A DNA stretch of 64,000 nt from Verrucomicrobiota bacterium (GCA_029556615.1 JAKQDD010000209.1:1-64000), one strand, 5' to 3'; numbered from the stretch's first letter, positions 33,781-42,223 are shown. The notes: generated by a model from the letters alone, not told the origin. A program made the numbers and translations.

Positions 33781-34968
33781 GTGAATACTGGCAACCTGGT
33801 CTCCCTTCTTGCGATAGTCGTCCTGGGCTCAACCCCCGTGCTGGCCGCCTCCGCCGGGCCCCGGTTCTACGGTGACCCGCCGGATGACACCCATCCGTGG
33901 GCGGTTCATGACGGCAACCGACCCCAGCCCAAGACCGTCGTCCCGGGCACGTTTAGCACAGCCGATCAGGCGGGCAAACCGCCTTCCGACGCCATCGTGC
34001 TGTTCGACGGCACCGATCTCGCCCGGTGGCAAACCGACAAAGGCAAGCCTGCCCCGTGGCGAATCGTCGATGGCGTGATGCAAGTCGAGCCGGGTTCCGG
34101 CGGCATCCAGACCCGCGACTCGTTCGGGGATTGCCAGCTTCACATCGAGTGGGCGGCGCCCGCCAAGGTCGAAGGCGACAGCCAGGGGCGGGGCAACAGC
34201 GGCGTCTTTCTCCTGGGCCAGGTCGAGATCCAAATCCTTGATTCCTACCAGAACGTCACGTACGCCGACGGCCACGCCGGCGCCTACTACGGGGTCAACC
34301 CACCCATGGCGCTCCCCGTGCGCCCGCCGGGTGAGTTCCAGGTCTACGACATCGTGTTCCGCAGGCCGGTCTACAAGGACGGGAAGGCCCTGGACCCGGG
34401 CTACGTCACGGTGTTCGTGAACGGCGTGCTCGTGCAGGATCACACCCCCCTCGAAGGCCCCGGCGGGCATATGGGCCGATCCCGCGTCGGGCCGCTCCCG
34501 GACAAGGGCCCGATCTCGCTCCAGGACCACGGGAACCCGATGCGGTTCCGCAACATCTGGTGCCGTGCCCTCCCGCCCCGCGTGTGTGAAGGCGGCACCG
34601 ACGGCGCCCTCCCGCCCGAGATAGCCCGCGCCAAACGCCACGAGATCGCCGCCGCCATCCGCCAGGACGCCGCCACCCTGCGGAACCCCGATCAGCCGCT
34701 GCCCGAGCTGCTCCGTCTGTTCGAGTCGCTGGTCTACGAATCCGATCCGCCGACCCTCGAGAAGGCCGAAGCCATGGCCACCGCCTACGTGCAGACCGTC
34801 AAGAGTCTCCCGGCCGATCGACTCGCGACAAAGCGGGATGAAGTCCGCAACCTCCGGGACGTCTTCAAGTATCTCGCCCGGTTCAAGAGAATCCCTGACG
34901 CGTTCGCCCCGAAGACCGCCGTCGAACAGCTCATCCAGGATCAGGGCTGGGACAGGAAACGCAACTGA
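33781..34968 (+). CDS. Exported DUF1080 (3-keto-disaccharide hydrolase-type) protein
   Basis: A 395-aa protein with a signal peptide (VSLLAIVVLGSTPVLA). The DUF1080/concanavalin-like domain spans about residues 60-265, with LFDGTDLARWQ, GNSGVFLLGQVEIQILDSY and DHGNPMRFRNIW as its typical elements. Related proteins hydrolyse 3-keto-glycosides or bind sugars. They are abundant in Planctomycetes and Verrucomicrobiota, often with Gfo/Idh/MocA enzymes that make the 3-keto sugar. The C-terminal 110 residues are helical and charged, with no recognised domain. The start is a GTG at 33781. Divergent to the second ACT gene. Confidence 0.8.
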   Translation: MNTGNLVSLLAIVVLGSTPVLAASAGPRFYGDPPDDTHPWAVHDGNRPQPKTVVPGTFSTADQAGKPPSDAIVLFDGTDLARWQTDKGKPAPWRIVDGVMQVEPGSGGIQTRDSFGDCQLHIEWAAPAKVEGDSQGRGNSGVFLLGQVEIQILDSYQNVTYADGHAGAYYGVNPPMALPVRPPGEFQVYDIVFRRPVYKDGKALDPGYVTVFVNGVLVQDHTPLEGPGGHMGRSRVGPLPDKGPISLQDHGNPMRFRNIWCRALPPRVCEGGTDGALPPEIARAKRHEIAAAIRQDAATLRNPDQPLPELLRLFESLVYESDPPTLEKAEAMATAYVQTVKSLPADRLATKRDEVRNLRDVFKYLARFKRIPDAFAPKTAVEQLIQDQGWDRKRN

Positions 34969-35032
34969 CCGGTCCGCCAACGCTTGCTGTAGCCGCCCGC
35001 GGTGAGGGCGGCCCGGGACGGACGACAGGTAT

Positions 35033-35056
35033 CGGTGCGTCGGTGCGTCGGTGCGT
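35033..35056 (+). repeat. 8-bp tandem repeat (CGGTGCGT, 3 copies)
   Basis: Three perfect copies of CGGTGCGT followed by a partial fourth, in the gap between the DUF1080 gene and the second paaK gene. It has no evident link to either. Confidence 0.7.
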
Positions 35057-35122
35057 CGGGAGGTTGCGTGCTCTTGCCCCTCGGCGCTTACCCTTCCCGC
35101 AGCGGATGGAGTTTGCGAACCG

Positions 35123-35150
35123 GCACGGCTGCGGCTCGGAAAAGCCGTGC
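35123..35150. terminator. Possible hairpin between convergent genes
   Basis: GCACGGCT and AGCCGTGC form a perfect 8-bp stem with a 12-nt loop. It lies between the ends of the DUF1080 gene (+) and the second paaK (-) and could terminate transcription from either side. There is no T-run. Confidence 0.3.
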
Positions 35151-35176
35151 TCCGAACCTTTCCGGGGAGCGGGTCG

Positions 35177-36469
35177 TCAGAGCACCCGCCGATCCACCAC
35201 GCGTTTGGCTTTGCCCTCGCTGAACGGCAGGGCGCCGGGCGGGACGAGTTCGACCTTAGGTTTGACGAGGATCTCCGCCCGCAACCGCTCGGTGAGCTGG
35301 CTCTGCAGCCGGACCAGGTGCTCGACCTGGCCGTCGAAGCCGCCTTCGGCCAGTTCAACCTGGACGATCATCTCGTCGAGGCCCTCGAGGGTGATCAGGT
35401 AATTGTGGCCGACGCCGGGGCAGGCCATGAGCACACGCTCGATCTGCTGGGGATAGACGTTCACCCCGCGGATGATCAGCATGTCGTCGGACCGCCCGGC
35501 GATCCGCTCGAGGCGGCGGTGCGTCCGGCCGCACCGGCATGGCTCGGGGATCACCGCCGTGATGTCCCGCGTCCGATACCGCAGCAGCGGCATCGCCTCC
35601 CGCGCGAGGGTGGTCAGCACGAGCTCGCCCCGTTCCCCGTCCGGCAGGGGTTTGCCGGTCGCCGGATCAATGATCTCGAGCAGGAAGTTATCCTCCCACA
35701 GGTGCATGCCGGCCTTGGCCTCGCACTCGAAGGCCACGCCCGGTCCGTTCATCTCCGAGAGACCGTACGAGTTGTAGACGTCGATGCCGAGAGCGGCTTC
35801 GATCTTGCGCCGGGTCTCCTCGGTGTGCGGCTCGGCGCCGACATAGGCCTTGCGCAACGCCAGATCCCGGTGCGGGTCAATCCCCCGCTTCGCCAGAAAC
35901 CCGGCGAAGTAGAGTGCGTAGCTCGGCGTCGCGTGGATGAGGGTGGACCGGAAATCCTGCATCAGGAGGAGCTGGCGCTCCGAGTTGCCCGGGCCCGCGG
36001 GGATGACCATCAGCCCGACTTTCTCGGCGCCGTAGTGCATCATCAAGGCGCCGGTGAACAACCCGTAGGTCATCATGTTCTGCAGCACGTCGCCGGGCCG
36101 TGCCCCGGTCATCACCAGACACCGCGCCATCAGGTCGGCCGCCGTGTCGATGTCGGCTTTCGAGAAGAACAGGGCCTTCGGCTTTCCCGTGGTGCCGCTC
36201 GAGGTGTGGAGCCTCGAGACGCGCCTCCGGTCGATCGCCAGCAGGCCGTCCGGGTAGTTCGCCCGCAGGTCGGCGCTGGTCGTGAAGGGCAGGCGCCGGA
36301 CGTCGTCGAGCGTGCGCAGGGTCTCGGCCCCCACGCCCGTCTCGGCCAACTGCTGCCGGTAGAACGGGACGCACTCGGCACAGCGGCCCACCGTCTCCCG
36401 CAGGCGCCCGAGCTGAAGCGCGGCCAGCGCCGCCCGTTCCCGTGTTTCTGCCGCCTGATCCCAGAACAT
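35177..36469 (-). CDS. paaK: Phenylacetate-CoA ligase (paralogue 2)
   Basis: A 430-aa AMP-forming aryl-acid CoA ligase. The ATP-binding loop is [10 protein letters not shown] (about 92-101), the adenylation motif YGLSEMNGPGVAFE lies at about 240-253, and YRTRDITAVIPEP with a CGRTHRRLERI segment follows. The C-terminus ends SEGKAKRVVDRRVL. It is clearly a paralogue of the ligase at 29097-30422 but differs throughout, so its acid substrate may differ. It stands alone on its strand. The ATG at 36469 abuts a solo module B end (36476-36486) directly upstream, so its promoter must lie in or beyond the composite repeat. Confidence 0.88.
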   Translation of the reverse strand: MFWDQAAETRERAALAALQLGRLRETVGRCAECVPFYRQQLAETGVGAETLRTLDDVRRLPFTTSADLRANYPDGLLAIDRRRVSRLHTSSGTTGKPKALFFSKADIDTAADLMARCLVMTGARPGDVLQNMMTYGLFTGALMMHYGAEKVGLMVIPAGPGNSERQLLLMQDFRSTLIHATPSYALYFAGFLAKRGIDPHRDLALRKAYVGAEPHTEETRRKIEAALGIDVYNSYGLSEMNGPGVAFECEAKAGMHLWEDNFLLEIIDPATGKPLPDGERGELVLTTLAREAMPLLRYRTRDITAVIPEPCRCGRTHRRLERIAGRSDDMLIIRGVNVYPQQIERVLMACPGVGHNYLITLEGLDEMIVQVELAEGGFDGQVEHLVRLQSQLTERLRAEILVKPKVELVPPGALPFSEGKAKRVVDRRVL

Positions 36470-36475
36470 GAGGCG

Positions 36476-36665
36476 GCGCCTCGCTAGAGTCCTCGACTTG
36501 TGAAAGTCGAGGCGATTAGGTCAAGTTTGGTCCCTGCCGTTCCAAGCCCGCCCCCCCCTGCCTTCGAGGACTCTACATTAGCGAGGCGCGGGAGAGAGAG
36601 TCCGAAGAGGCAGGCAGGCTTCATACGATCGCGGGCTGGGCTGGGTCTGAGGCGGCGCCTCGCTA
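36476..36665 (+). repeat. Composite A-B repeat, copy 2, with a preceding B end
   Basis: A solo B terminus GCGCCTCGCTA at 36476-36486 shares its last base with module A (36486-36574, termini AGAGTCCTCGAC and TTCGAGGACTCT). Spacer ACAT follows. Module B runs from TAGCGAGGCGC at 36579 to GCGCCTCGCTA ending at 36665. The interior of this B differs from copy 1 while the ends are conserved. The last three bases, CTA, are the stop codon of the porin gene. The opposite edge lies seven bases upstream of the paaK2 start. Confidence 0.85.
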
Positions 36666-38165
36666 GAAGCTGACGGACACCTCAGCGCGCAGGAAGCTCA
36701 TCAGGTCGCGCTGGTCGTAGTAGTCACCCTGCCAGACGAACTCGGCCCAGAGGTGCCCTTTGACATGCTTGCTGAACGTGTGCTGCAACACGCCCTGGAC
36801 ATAGTGGCCGCGGAAACTGCCGTCCTGGCTGAACCGTGCGATGGCCCCGCCGGCCCGCGTCGGCACTTCTTCCGGAGCAAACAGGGCGTTGTAGTAAACG
36901 CCGGCTGTCATCCGCTTCATCGGCTCGCAGGTCCAGCCGCCGCCGATGCGGAACAGGTTGTTGTGCTGGGCGACCTTGCCGCCGGTCTCGGCCGCATACG
37001 AGTAGATGTAGAGCTCGCTGTATCGCGGCCACCGGCCCCACAGGATGTCGAACATCTCGTCCTTGCCGTCCGTGTCGTCGTCGTCTCCGGACAGATACTC
37101 GCCGACGACATGCAACTGGTTATTGCGGGGATCGCGGAAGAGATAGCTGAGGCGGGCGTTGGCGCCGAAAGCGTTGATGTCCCGCTCGCGGTTGAGGGTC
37201 CCGATCTTGATCATCGGGTCGGTCTTGTCGCCGAACTGGTAGGCGCCTTCCAGCGAGTACTGCCAATGATCAGCCGGCATCCCCGTGATCCGCGCCCCCA
37301 GGGTGTAGATGTTGGCGTCATCGCCATTGGCGAATTCCCGGTCATCGTGCTTGTAGATGAAGAAGCCGTCCAGGGTCGTGTTCTTGATGGACTTGTTCGA
37401 GGCATAGAGGATCACCCCCTGCTCGTTCTGCTCGGTGAGGGAATAGGACGGGCCTGTCACCGGGCTCTGATTCGCGTTGAGCGTCGGGATCCAGCTGTCG
37501 GGGCGGGCGCTCTGATAGATGTAGATCATGTCGAACTTGGTCTTCCAGTCCTTGACCTCGTAGGTGGCGCGAACCGAGTCCAGGAAGTAGGTCCACGAAC
37601 CGTCCCCCGGCGTGCCATCCGCCACCAGCCACCAGTTCCAGAAATCGCCGATGGTGATGTCCTGACGGCCGGCGGTAAGGGTCAGCGGCTGGCCGAAGGC
37701 GTTGTTCCATTTGACGTTCGCGTTATCCAGAATCCCGTAGCGCCACTCCATGCCCTGCTGCCCGAGGTAGGTGCCCGTGAACGCGGGCCGGGTCCACTCC
37801 CGCACCTCGGCCGCCAGCCGCGTGTTGATCGTCACATCCTCGGCGGGCGTGATCGTGCTCCAGACGCGGCCGCGGAACCGGATCACATTCTGCTCGTGCC
37901 GCGCCACTTCCTCGCTGAGGCTGACCGCGTTGTTGTAGTACTCGTCGCGGATGCGCAGGTCGCCTCCCCAAGTGAACCAGGAGAGGGGGCTTTTCACGTC
38001 CTTGATCCAGCTCTCGGTCTTGCTGAGCGGCGCCGGCGGCGCCGGCGCCGGCGAGGGCGCCTTGGGCAGCAACACGGCGGTGGCGGCTGATTGGGCGTGA
38101 CCGACGGCGACACCGGCAGCGAGCAGTAGGGTCGCCAGGCTGATGTGGAACAGGGGACGGTTCAT
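36663..38165 (-). CDS. Alginate-export-type outer-membrane porin
   Basis: A 500-aa outer-membrane beta-barrel of the alginate export (AlgE-like) family. A signal peptide (MNRPLFHISLATLLLAAGVAVGHA) is followed by an Ala/Pro-rich segment. The barrel starts with WGGDLRIRDEYYNN (about residue 67). It shows the alternating pattern of amphipathic strands, long acidic loops (EYLSGDDDDTDGKDE) and an aromatic C-terminal residue (SVSF) used for outer-membrane assembly. The substrate is unknown; related proteins pass polysaccharides or hydrophobic solutes. Its TAG stop is provided by module B of composite copy 2. A gap of 310 bp lies upstream, half of it composite copy 3. Confidence 0.82.
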   Translation of the reverse strand: MNRPLFHISLATLLLAAGVAVGHAQSAATAVLLPKAPSPAPAPPAPLSKTESWIKDVKSPLSWFTWGGDLRIRDEYYNNAVSLSEEVARHEQNVIRFRGRVWSTITPAEDVTINTRLAAEVREWTRPAFTGTYLGQQGMEWRYGILDNANVKWNNAFGQPLTLTAGRQDITIGDFWNWWLVADGTPGDGSWTYFLDSVRATYEVKDWKTKFDMIYIYQSARPDSWIPTLNANQSPVTGPSYSLTEQNEQGVILYASNKSIKNTTLDGFFIYKHDDREFANGDDANIYTLGARITGMPADHWQYSLEGAYQFGDKTDPMIKIGTLNRERDINAFGANARLSYLFRDPRNNQLHVVGEYLSGDDDDTDGKDEMFDILWGRWPRYSELYIYSYAAETGGKVAQHNNLFRIGGGWTCEPMKRMTAGVYYNALFAPEEVPTRAGGAIARFSQDGSFRGHYVQGVLQHTFSKHVKGHLWAEFVWQGDYYDQRDLMSFLRAEVSVSF

Positions 38166-38290
38166 GCTGGATGGTGGTTGAAGTTACGACTCACAAAGCA
38201 GACGCTTGTGGTTCCTCTGCGGCTTGCACGCCAGGGAATTCATCAGAGATCCTGAAGTGATGCAAGCCTAGAAGTGAACCAGCGAGGGGC
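38166..38290. other. Intergenic region upstream of the porin
   Basis: The part of the 310-bp gap not occupied by the composite repeat. It is somewhat less GC-rich than its surroundings and probably holds the porin promoter. I could not recognise clear -35 and -10 boxes. It ends in AGCGAGGGGCGC, a partial inverted match to the B terminus. Confidence 0.4.
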
Positions 38291-38478
38291 GCGCCTCGCT
38301 AGAGTCCTCGACTTGTGAAACATGGGGTCAACAGGTCAAGTTTGGTCCCTGCCGTTCCAGGCCTTCCCTCCTTCCGTCGAGGACTCTAGATGAGCGAGGC
38401 GCGGAGGCAGGGTGCCCCACTGCCCCCCCACGGTTCCTCTGGACTGCCTGTTTCACCGGTCTGAGGCGCGCCTCGCTA
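38291..38478 (+). repeat. Composite A-B repeat, copy 3, with a preceding B end
   Basis: A solo B terminus GCGCCTCGCTA (38291-38301) adjoins module A (38301-38387, perfect 12-bp inverted ends). Spacer AGAT follows, then module B from GAGCGAGGCGC at 38392 to GCGCCTCGCTA ending at 38478. The interior of B is unrelated to that in copy 1, but its length (87 bp) and ends are kept. The final CTA is the stop codon of the quinone-reductase-like gene. Confidence 0.85.
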
Positions 38479-39072
38479 GGACCGCGGGAACTGGGCGCTC
38501 ACCAGGTCCCGCACCTCGTGCAGCCAGGCTTCCCGCTGCGCGGGCGTGCTGACGATCACCGGACTGAAGTTGCGCCGGCAGACCGTGGGCACGCCGCACA
38601 AGCCGAACACGACGCGCCGCCAGAGCAACTCGAGCGGATCCCCGTACAGCTCGACTTCCTTCTCCTGGGGGGTGTTGGCCGTGTTGAACACGATCCCAAC
38701 CCGGGCCCGCAGAAGCCCCTCCGACCGGGCACCCCCCTGGCCGTCGGGGACAAACCGATAGGCCCGGCCCGCGCGCAGCACGCGGTCGGTCCATCCCCGC
38801 ACGATCGCCGGCGGCTGGCTCCACCAGTTCGGATGGACGATCACCAGACCGTCGGCGGCGCACACCTCCTCGACATGGCGGGCCACCCCCGCCGGCAGGA
38901 CGGCGTCCTTCGCCAGCTCGGATGCCGGCAGCACGGGGTCAAAGCCCTCGGCATACAAGTCGCGCAGGATCACCCGGTGCCCATTTGCCGCCAGAGCCTC
39001 ACTCGCCGTCCGGGCGATGGCGTGATTGAAACTGCCCGGCGACGGATGGCCAAGAATGATGAGAATCGTCAT
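38476..39072 (-). CDS. NAD(P)H dehydrogenase (quinone)-like flavoprotein
   Basis: A 198-aa protein of the flavodoxin-like NQO/KefF/MdaB family. The N-terminal ILGHPSPGSFNHAIARTA matches the phosphate-binding loop for FMN or FAD. VHPNWWSQPPAIVRGWTDRVL is the typical second half of the flavin site. The family transfers two electrons from NAD(P)H to quinones or acts as a regulatory subunit of K+ efflux systems. No Kef gene lies here. ATG at 39072 was chosen because the beta-strand begins at once. The upstream frame would run into the lpxK leader. Its TAG stop lies in composite copy 3. Confidence 0.85.
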   Translation of the reverse strand: MTILIILGHPSPGSFNHAIARTASEALAANGHRVILRDLYAEGFDPVLPASELAKDAVLPAGVARHVEEVCAADGLVIVHPNWWSQPPAIVRGWTDRVLRAGRAYRFVPDGQGGARSEGLLRARVGIVFNTANTPQEKEVELYGDPLELLWRRVVFGLCGVPTVCRRNFSPVIVSTPAQREAWLHEVRDLVSAQFPRS

Positions 39073-39199
39073 GTCGTTATCCAGCGGGCCATGGTAGCCC
39101 GCCAACCTCGGCCACATCAAGCGCCGCCGGCGGACCCCTGATCACCGCTTGAGGATCCGGGCCGTCCTCCCCGGCTTGCGGCGCGTCGGGCCCGGTGTC

Positions 39200-40495
39200 A
39201 TGCTGCCGGGGATGCGGCAGACCCTCCGAGACTGGACGGAAGCCACCGAGACTTTCGCGCTGGAAGTGATCTTCGAGCAGCGGACGGGAAAACGCGCCAC
39301 AGCCCTGCGCGGCCTGCTGTTTGGATTGTCCAAGGCCTTCGCCGTCGCCGTCAAGGTCCGGCGATTTCTTTACGATTCGCGGATCCTGCGGGACTCGACC
39401 ATCGGCGTGCAGGTCATCGCGATCGGCAACCTGACGGTGGGGGGCACGGGCAAGACGCCGGTGGTGGAGAAGTTTGCGCGGGCGTTGCGGGACCAGGGTC
39501 GGAACGTGGCCATTCTCTCCCGCGGATACCGATCGAAGCCGCCGCCTTTGGGCCGGCGTCTCCTGAACAAGGTACTGTTGCGGGAGGACACCACGCCGCC
39601 GCGGGTGGTCTCCGACGGCAAATCGCTGCTGCTGGACTCGGAGACCGCCGGGGACGAGCCCTACATGCTGGCGTCGAACCTGCGCGACGTGGTGGTGTTG
39701 GTGGACAAGGACCGGGTCAAGGCCGGCTTGTTTGCCATCGAGCGCTACGGCTGTGACACGCTGCTGCTGGACGACGGATACCAGTATTGGCGGCTGCGGG
39801 GACGACGTCATGACATTGTCCTGGTGGATTGCCAGCAGCCCTTCGGCAATGAGCATCTGCTGCCCCGGGGCACGCTGCGGGAACCCCCCTCGCACCTGGC
39901 CCGGGCCAGCACCATTTTCGTCACCAAGAGCGACGGTCGAACGGACAACCTGCGGGCCCGGTTAGCCCGGCTCAACCCCCAGGCCCGGATCATCGAGTGC
40001 GTCCATCATCCGCTCTATTTCGAGGATGTCTTCACGGGGGAACGCCACGGGCTCGAGTTGCTTGCCGGCCGGAAGGTGGCCTCGCTGAGCGGGATTGCGC
40101 AACCCGACAGCTTCGAGCAAAGCCTCATCCGGTTGGGGGGCGACCTCGTTTATGCCAAGCGGTTTGCCGACCACCACCGCTTCAGCCAGCAGGAGGTCCT
40201 GAACGTCATCAACCGCAGCAAGAAGCGCCAGGCCGCCATGGTCATCACGACACAGAAGGACGCCGTCCGCTTCCCCAAGCTCGATCGTCGCGATCTCCCC
40301 ATCTATTTCATGCGGGTCGAAATCCAGATCGTCCGGGGCGCACGCGACTTCCAGGAGTGCGTCCGGCAGATCTGCTTCCGCCAGGGGCCCGCTCCCGGCA
40401 CCGAGACGCCCACCGAAGTCCCCGGCATGTCGAGCAGCGCGCCGCCCCCCAATCCGCGCGTAAGCGTCCCTTGCGGCTCAACCTCCTGGGCTTGA
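39200..40495 (+). CDS. lpxK: Tetraacyldisaccharide 4'-kinase
   Basis: A 431-aa inner-membrane-associated kinase that phosphorylates the 4'-position of the lipid A precursor. The P-loop is GNLTVGGTGKTP (Lys85), preceded by a hydrophobic helix. DDGYQYWRL, VDCQQPFGN and the LLPRGTLREP motif are typical LpxK landmarks. The last 15 codons (NPRVSVPCGSTSWA and stop) are encoded by the second dispersed repeat family, so the native C-terminus has probably been replaced. ATG at 39200 or 39212 could be the start. A TTG at 39149 would add a non-conserved leader. It opens a cluster with bamD-like and lptE genes. Confidence 0.9.
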   Translation: MLPGMRQTLRDWTEATETFALEVIFEQRTGKRATALRGLLFGLSKAFAVAVKVRRFLYDSRILRDSTIGVQVIAIGNLTVGGTGKTPVVEKFARALRDQGRNVAILSRGYRSKPPPLGRRLLNKVLLREDTTPPRVVSDGKSLLLDSETAGDEPYMLASNLRDVVVLVDKDRVKAGLFAIERYGCDTLLLDDGYQYWRLRGRRHDIVLVDCQQPFGNEHLLPRGTLREPPSHLARASTIFVTKSDGRTDNLRARLARLNPQARIIECVHHPLYFEDVFTGERHGLELLAGRKVASLSGIAQPDSFEQSLIRLGGDLVYAKRFADHHRFSQQEVLNVINRSKKRQAAMVITTQKDAVRFPKLDRRDLPIYFMRVEIQIVRGARDFQECVRQICFRQGPAPGTETPTEVPGMSSSAPPPNPRVSVPCGSTSWA

Positions 40496-40654
40496 CCAGG
40501 CGCCTTGAGCCGCCCAGTCCGGGCGTTTCGCGGATTGGGAAGCCCGCCCCCGGGCGGGCCACCCCGGAGCCGACACCCCACGCGCCTTCAAGGGGAAAAC
40601 CCACCAGGAGCCGATGGCGAACGTTCGCGCCGCACGCGTTAGGCGAGGATCCGG
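40450..40654 (-). repeat. Second dispersed repeat family, copy 2
   Basis: About 205 bp, the reverse complement of 21096-21301 with only a few differences. It begins CCAATCCGCGCGTAAGCG and ends TAGGCGAGGATCCGG. It overlaps the last 46 bases of lpxK and ends 53 bp before the bamD-like gene, so it occupies almost the whole gap. Its orientation is opposite to copy 1. Confidence 0.85.
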
Positions 40655-40707
40655 GCCGCCGTGACCGTGTTGACTTGACCGTAAGGGTCCGATAGGTTCG
40701 CCTTCAA

Positions 40708-41709
40708 ATGAAGCGCAGGATCGCGTTCGTCGCCGTGGTGTTCATCGGCTTCTTCCTGCTGCCGTCCCGGTGTCCCGCGCCGTTGGTCTATCGACCCGGC
40801 GAGGGATGGACCTACGAATCGGTGGGCGGCGGCAAGTGGGTGCGGGGACGCGCCAAGGACCAGTACGACGTGGCGCAGCAGGCCTTTGACCAGAAGGACT
40901 TTGGCACCACCAAGAAGGCTGCACGGCGGGTCGTGAAACGCTGGCCCTTGTCCGATTACGCCCCCCAGGCCCAGTACCTGCTCGCGCGCTGCTATGAGGC
41001 CCGACGCGACGACGGCCGCGCCTTCAAGGAGTACCAGAAGCTGGTCGAGAAATACCCCAAGGCGGATAACTTCGACGAGGTGCTCCGCCGCCAATACGAA
41101 ATCGCCGACCGGTTTCTCGCCGGCCAGCGGTTCAAGCTCTGGGGTCTTTTTCCCCTCTTCCGCTCGATGGAGAAGACCGCGGACATGTTCATGAAGATCA
41201 ACCGGAACGGCCCCTTCAGCCCGATCGCCCCCGAGGCCCAGATGAAAGTCGGAGCCGCCCGTGAGAAGCAGAAGGAATACGGCCTGGCGGTGAAGGCTTA
41301 CGAGCGGGCCGCCAACGTCTACCACGACAACCCCAAGATCGCCGCCGAGGCCACGTTCCGCGCCGGCCTGGCCTACCAGAAACAGGCTCAGACCGCCGAA
41401 TACGACCAAAGCGCCGCTGCGGACGCGATCAGCACGTTCACGGACTTCAACGTTCTCTACCCGGACGAGGCCCGCGTGGCCCAGGCGAAGCAGATCATTG
41501 CGGAACTGCAAACCGAACAGGCCCGGGGCGCCTATCGCATCGCCCAGTTCTACGACAAGAAGCGGAAGTGGGACGGGGCCAAAGTCTACTACAACGAGGT
41601 CGTGAGCAAGGATCCCGACTCGTCGTACGCCGCCGAGGCCCGGAAGCGCCTTGAGGCCATCGCGCGGATCACCGCCCGCAGCAAGACCCCGGCTCCGGCC
41701 GGTCCCTGA
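40708..41709 (+). CDS. bamD: BamD-like TPR outer-membrane assembly protein
   Basis: A 333-aa helical repeat protein resembling BamD (YfiO), which helps insert beta-barrels into the outer membrane. After a hydrophobic signal (AFVAVVFIGFFLLP) come tetratricopeptide-like helices from about residue 48: YDVAQQAFDQKDFGTTKKAA, YLLARCYEARRDDGRAFKEY, VGAAREKQKEYGLAVKAY and related. The signal peptide carries Cys22 in PSRCPA, which is not a proper lipobox, so lipidation is doubtful. The symbol is therefore tentative. It lies between lpxK and lptE, where outer-membrane assembly genes are expected. lptE follows directly. Confidence 0.75.
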   Translation: MKRRIAFVAVVFIGFFLLPSRCPAPLVYRPGEGWTYESVGGGKWVRGRAKDQYDVAQQAFDQKDFGTTKKAARRVVKRWPLSDYAPQAQYLLARCYEARRDDGRAFKEYQKLVEKYPKADNFDEVLRRQYEIADRFLAGQRFKLWGLFPLFRSMEKTADMFMKINRNGPFSPIAPEAQMKVGAAREKQKEYGLAVKAYERAANVYHDNPKIAAEATFRAGLAYQKQAQTAEYDQSAAADAISTFTDFNVLYPDEARVAQAKQIIAELQTEQARGAYRIAQFYDKKRKWDGAKVYYNEVVSKDPDSSYAAEARKRLEAIARITARSKTPAPAGP

Positions 41710-41710
41710 C

Positions 41711-42223
41711 ATGGCCTGTTCGCCCTGGATGCCCGTCGCCTTGCTGGCCCTTGGACTGACCGGCTGCGCGGGCTATCATCTGGGACCCACGAACGGGTCG
41801 CCCGCGCAGAGCCGCAGCGTCGAGGTTCGGTTCTTCCAGAACGCGACCGGGGAACCCCGGATCAGCGAGGCGGTCGCCCAAGCCCTTCGCCAACGGCTCC
41901 AACAGGAGGGGACCTTCCGCCTCGCCACCCGCGGCGAGCCCGACATCATCGTCCACGGCGTTCTCACCCGCTACTCCCGAAGCCCGCTTTCCTACCAGCC
42001 CTCGGATGTCATCACCGTCCGCGACTACGAGATCCTGCTCGAAGCCCAGGTCACGGCCGAGGAATGTGCCGGCGGGCGCAAACTTCTCGATCAGGCGGTC
42101 CGCGGCCGGGTCTCCGTCCGGGTCGGTCACGATGAGGCCAGCGCCGAGCGCCAGGCGCTCCCGGTGCTGGCCGAGGACCTTGCCCGCAACATCACTTCTC
42201 GCCTCGCCGATGGCGAGTGGTGA
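41711..42223 (+). CDS. lptE: LPS-assembly lipoprotein LptE
   Basis: A 170-aa lipoprotein. The signal peptide ends in the lipobox LTGC (Cys19), followed by AGYHLGP, the usual LptE start. The body (VEVRFFQNATGEPRISEAVAQALRQRL split over strand and helix) matches the LptE fold. LptE plugs the LptD pore and helps deliver LPS to the cell surface. It starts one base after the bamD-like stop and ends overlapping the HD-domain gene, so they are probably co-transcribed with lpxK. Confidence 0.82.
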   Translation: MACSPWMPVALLALGLTGCAGYHLGPTNGSPAQSRSVEVRFFQNATGEPRISEAVAQALRQRLQQEGTFRLATRGEPDIIVHGVLTRYSRSPLSYQPSDVITVRDYEILLEAQVTAEECAGGRKLLDQAVRGRVSVRVGHDEASAERQALPVLAEDLARNITSRLADGEW

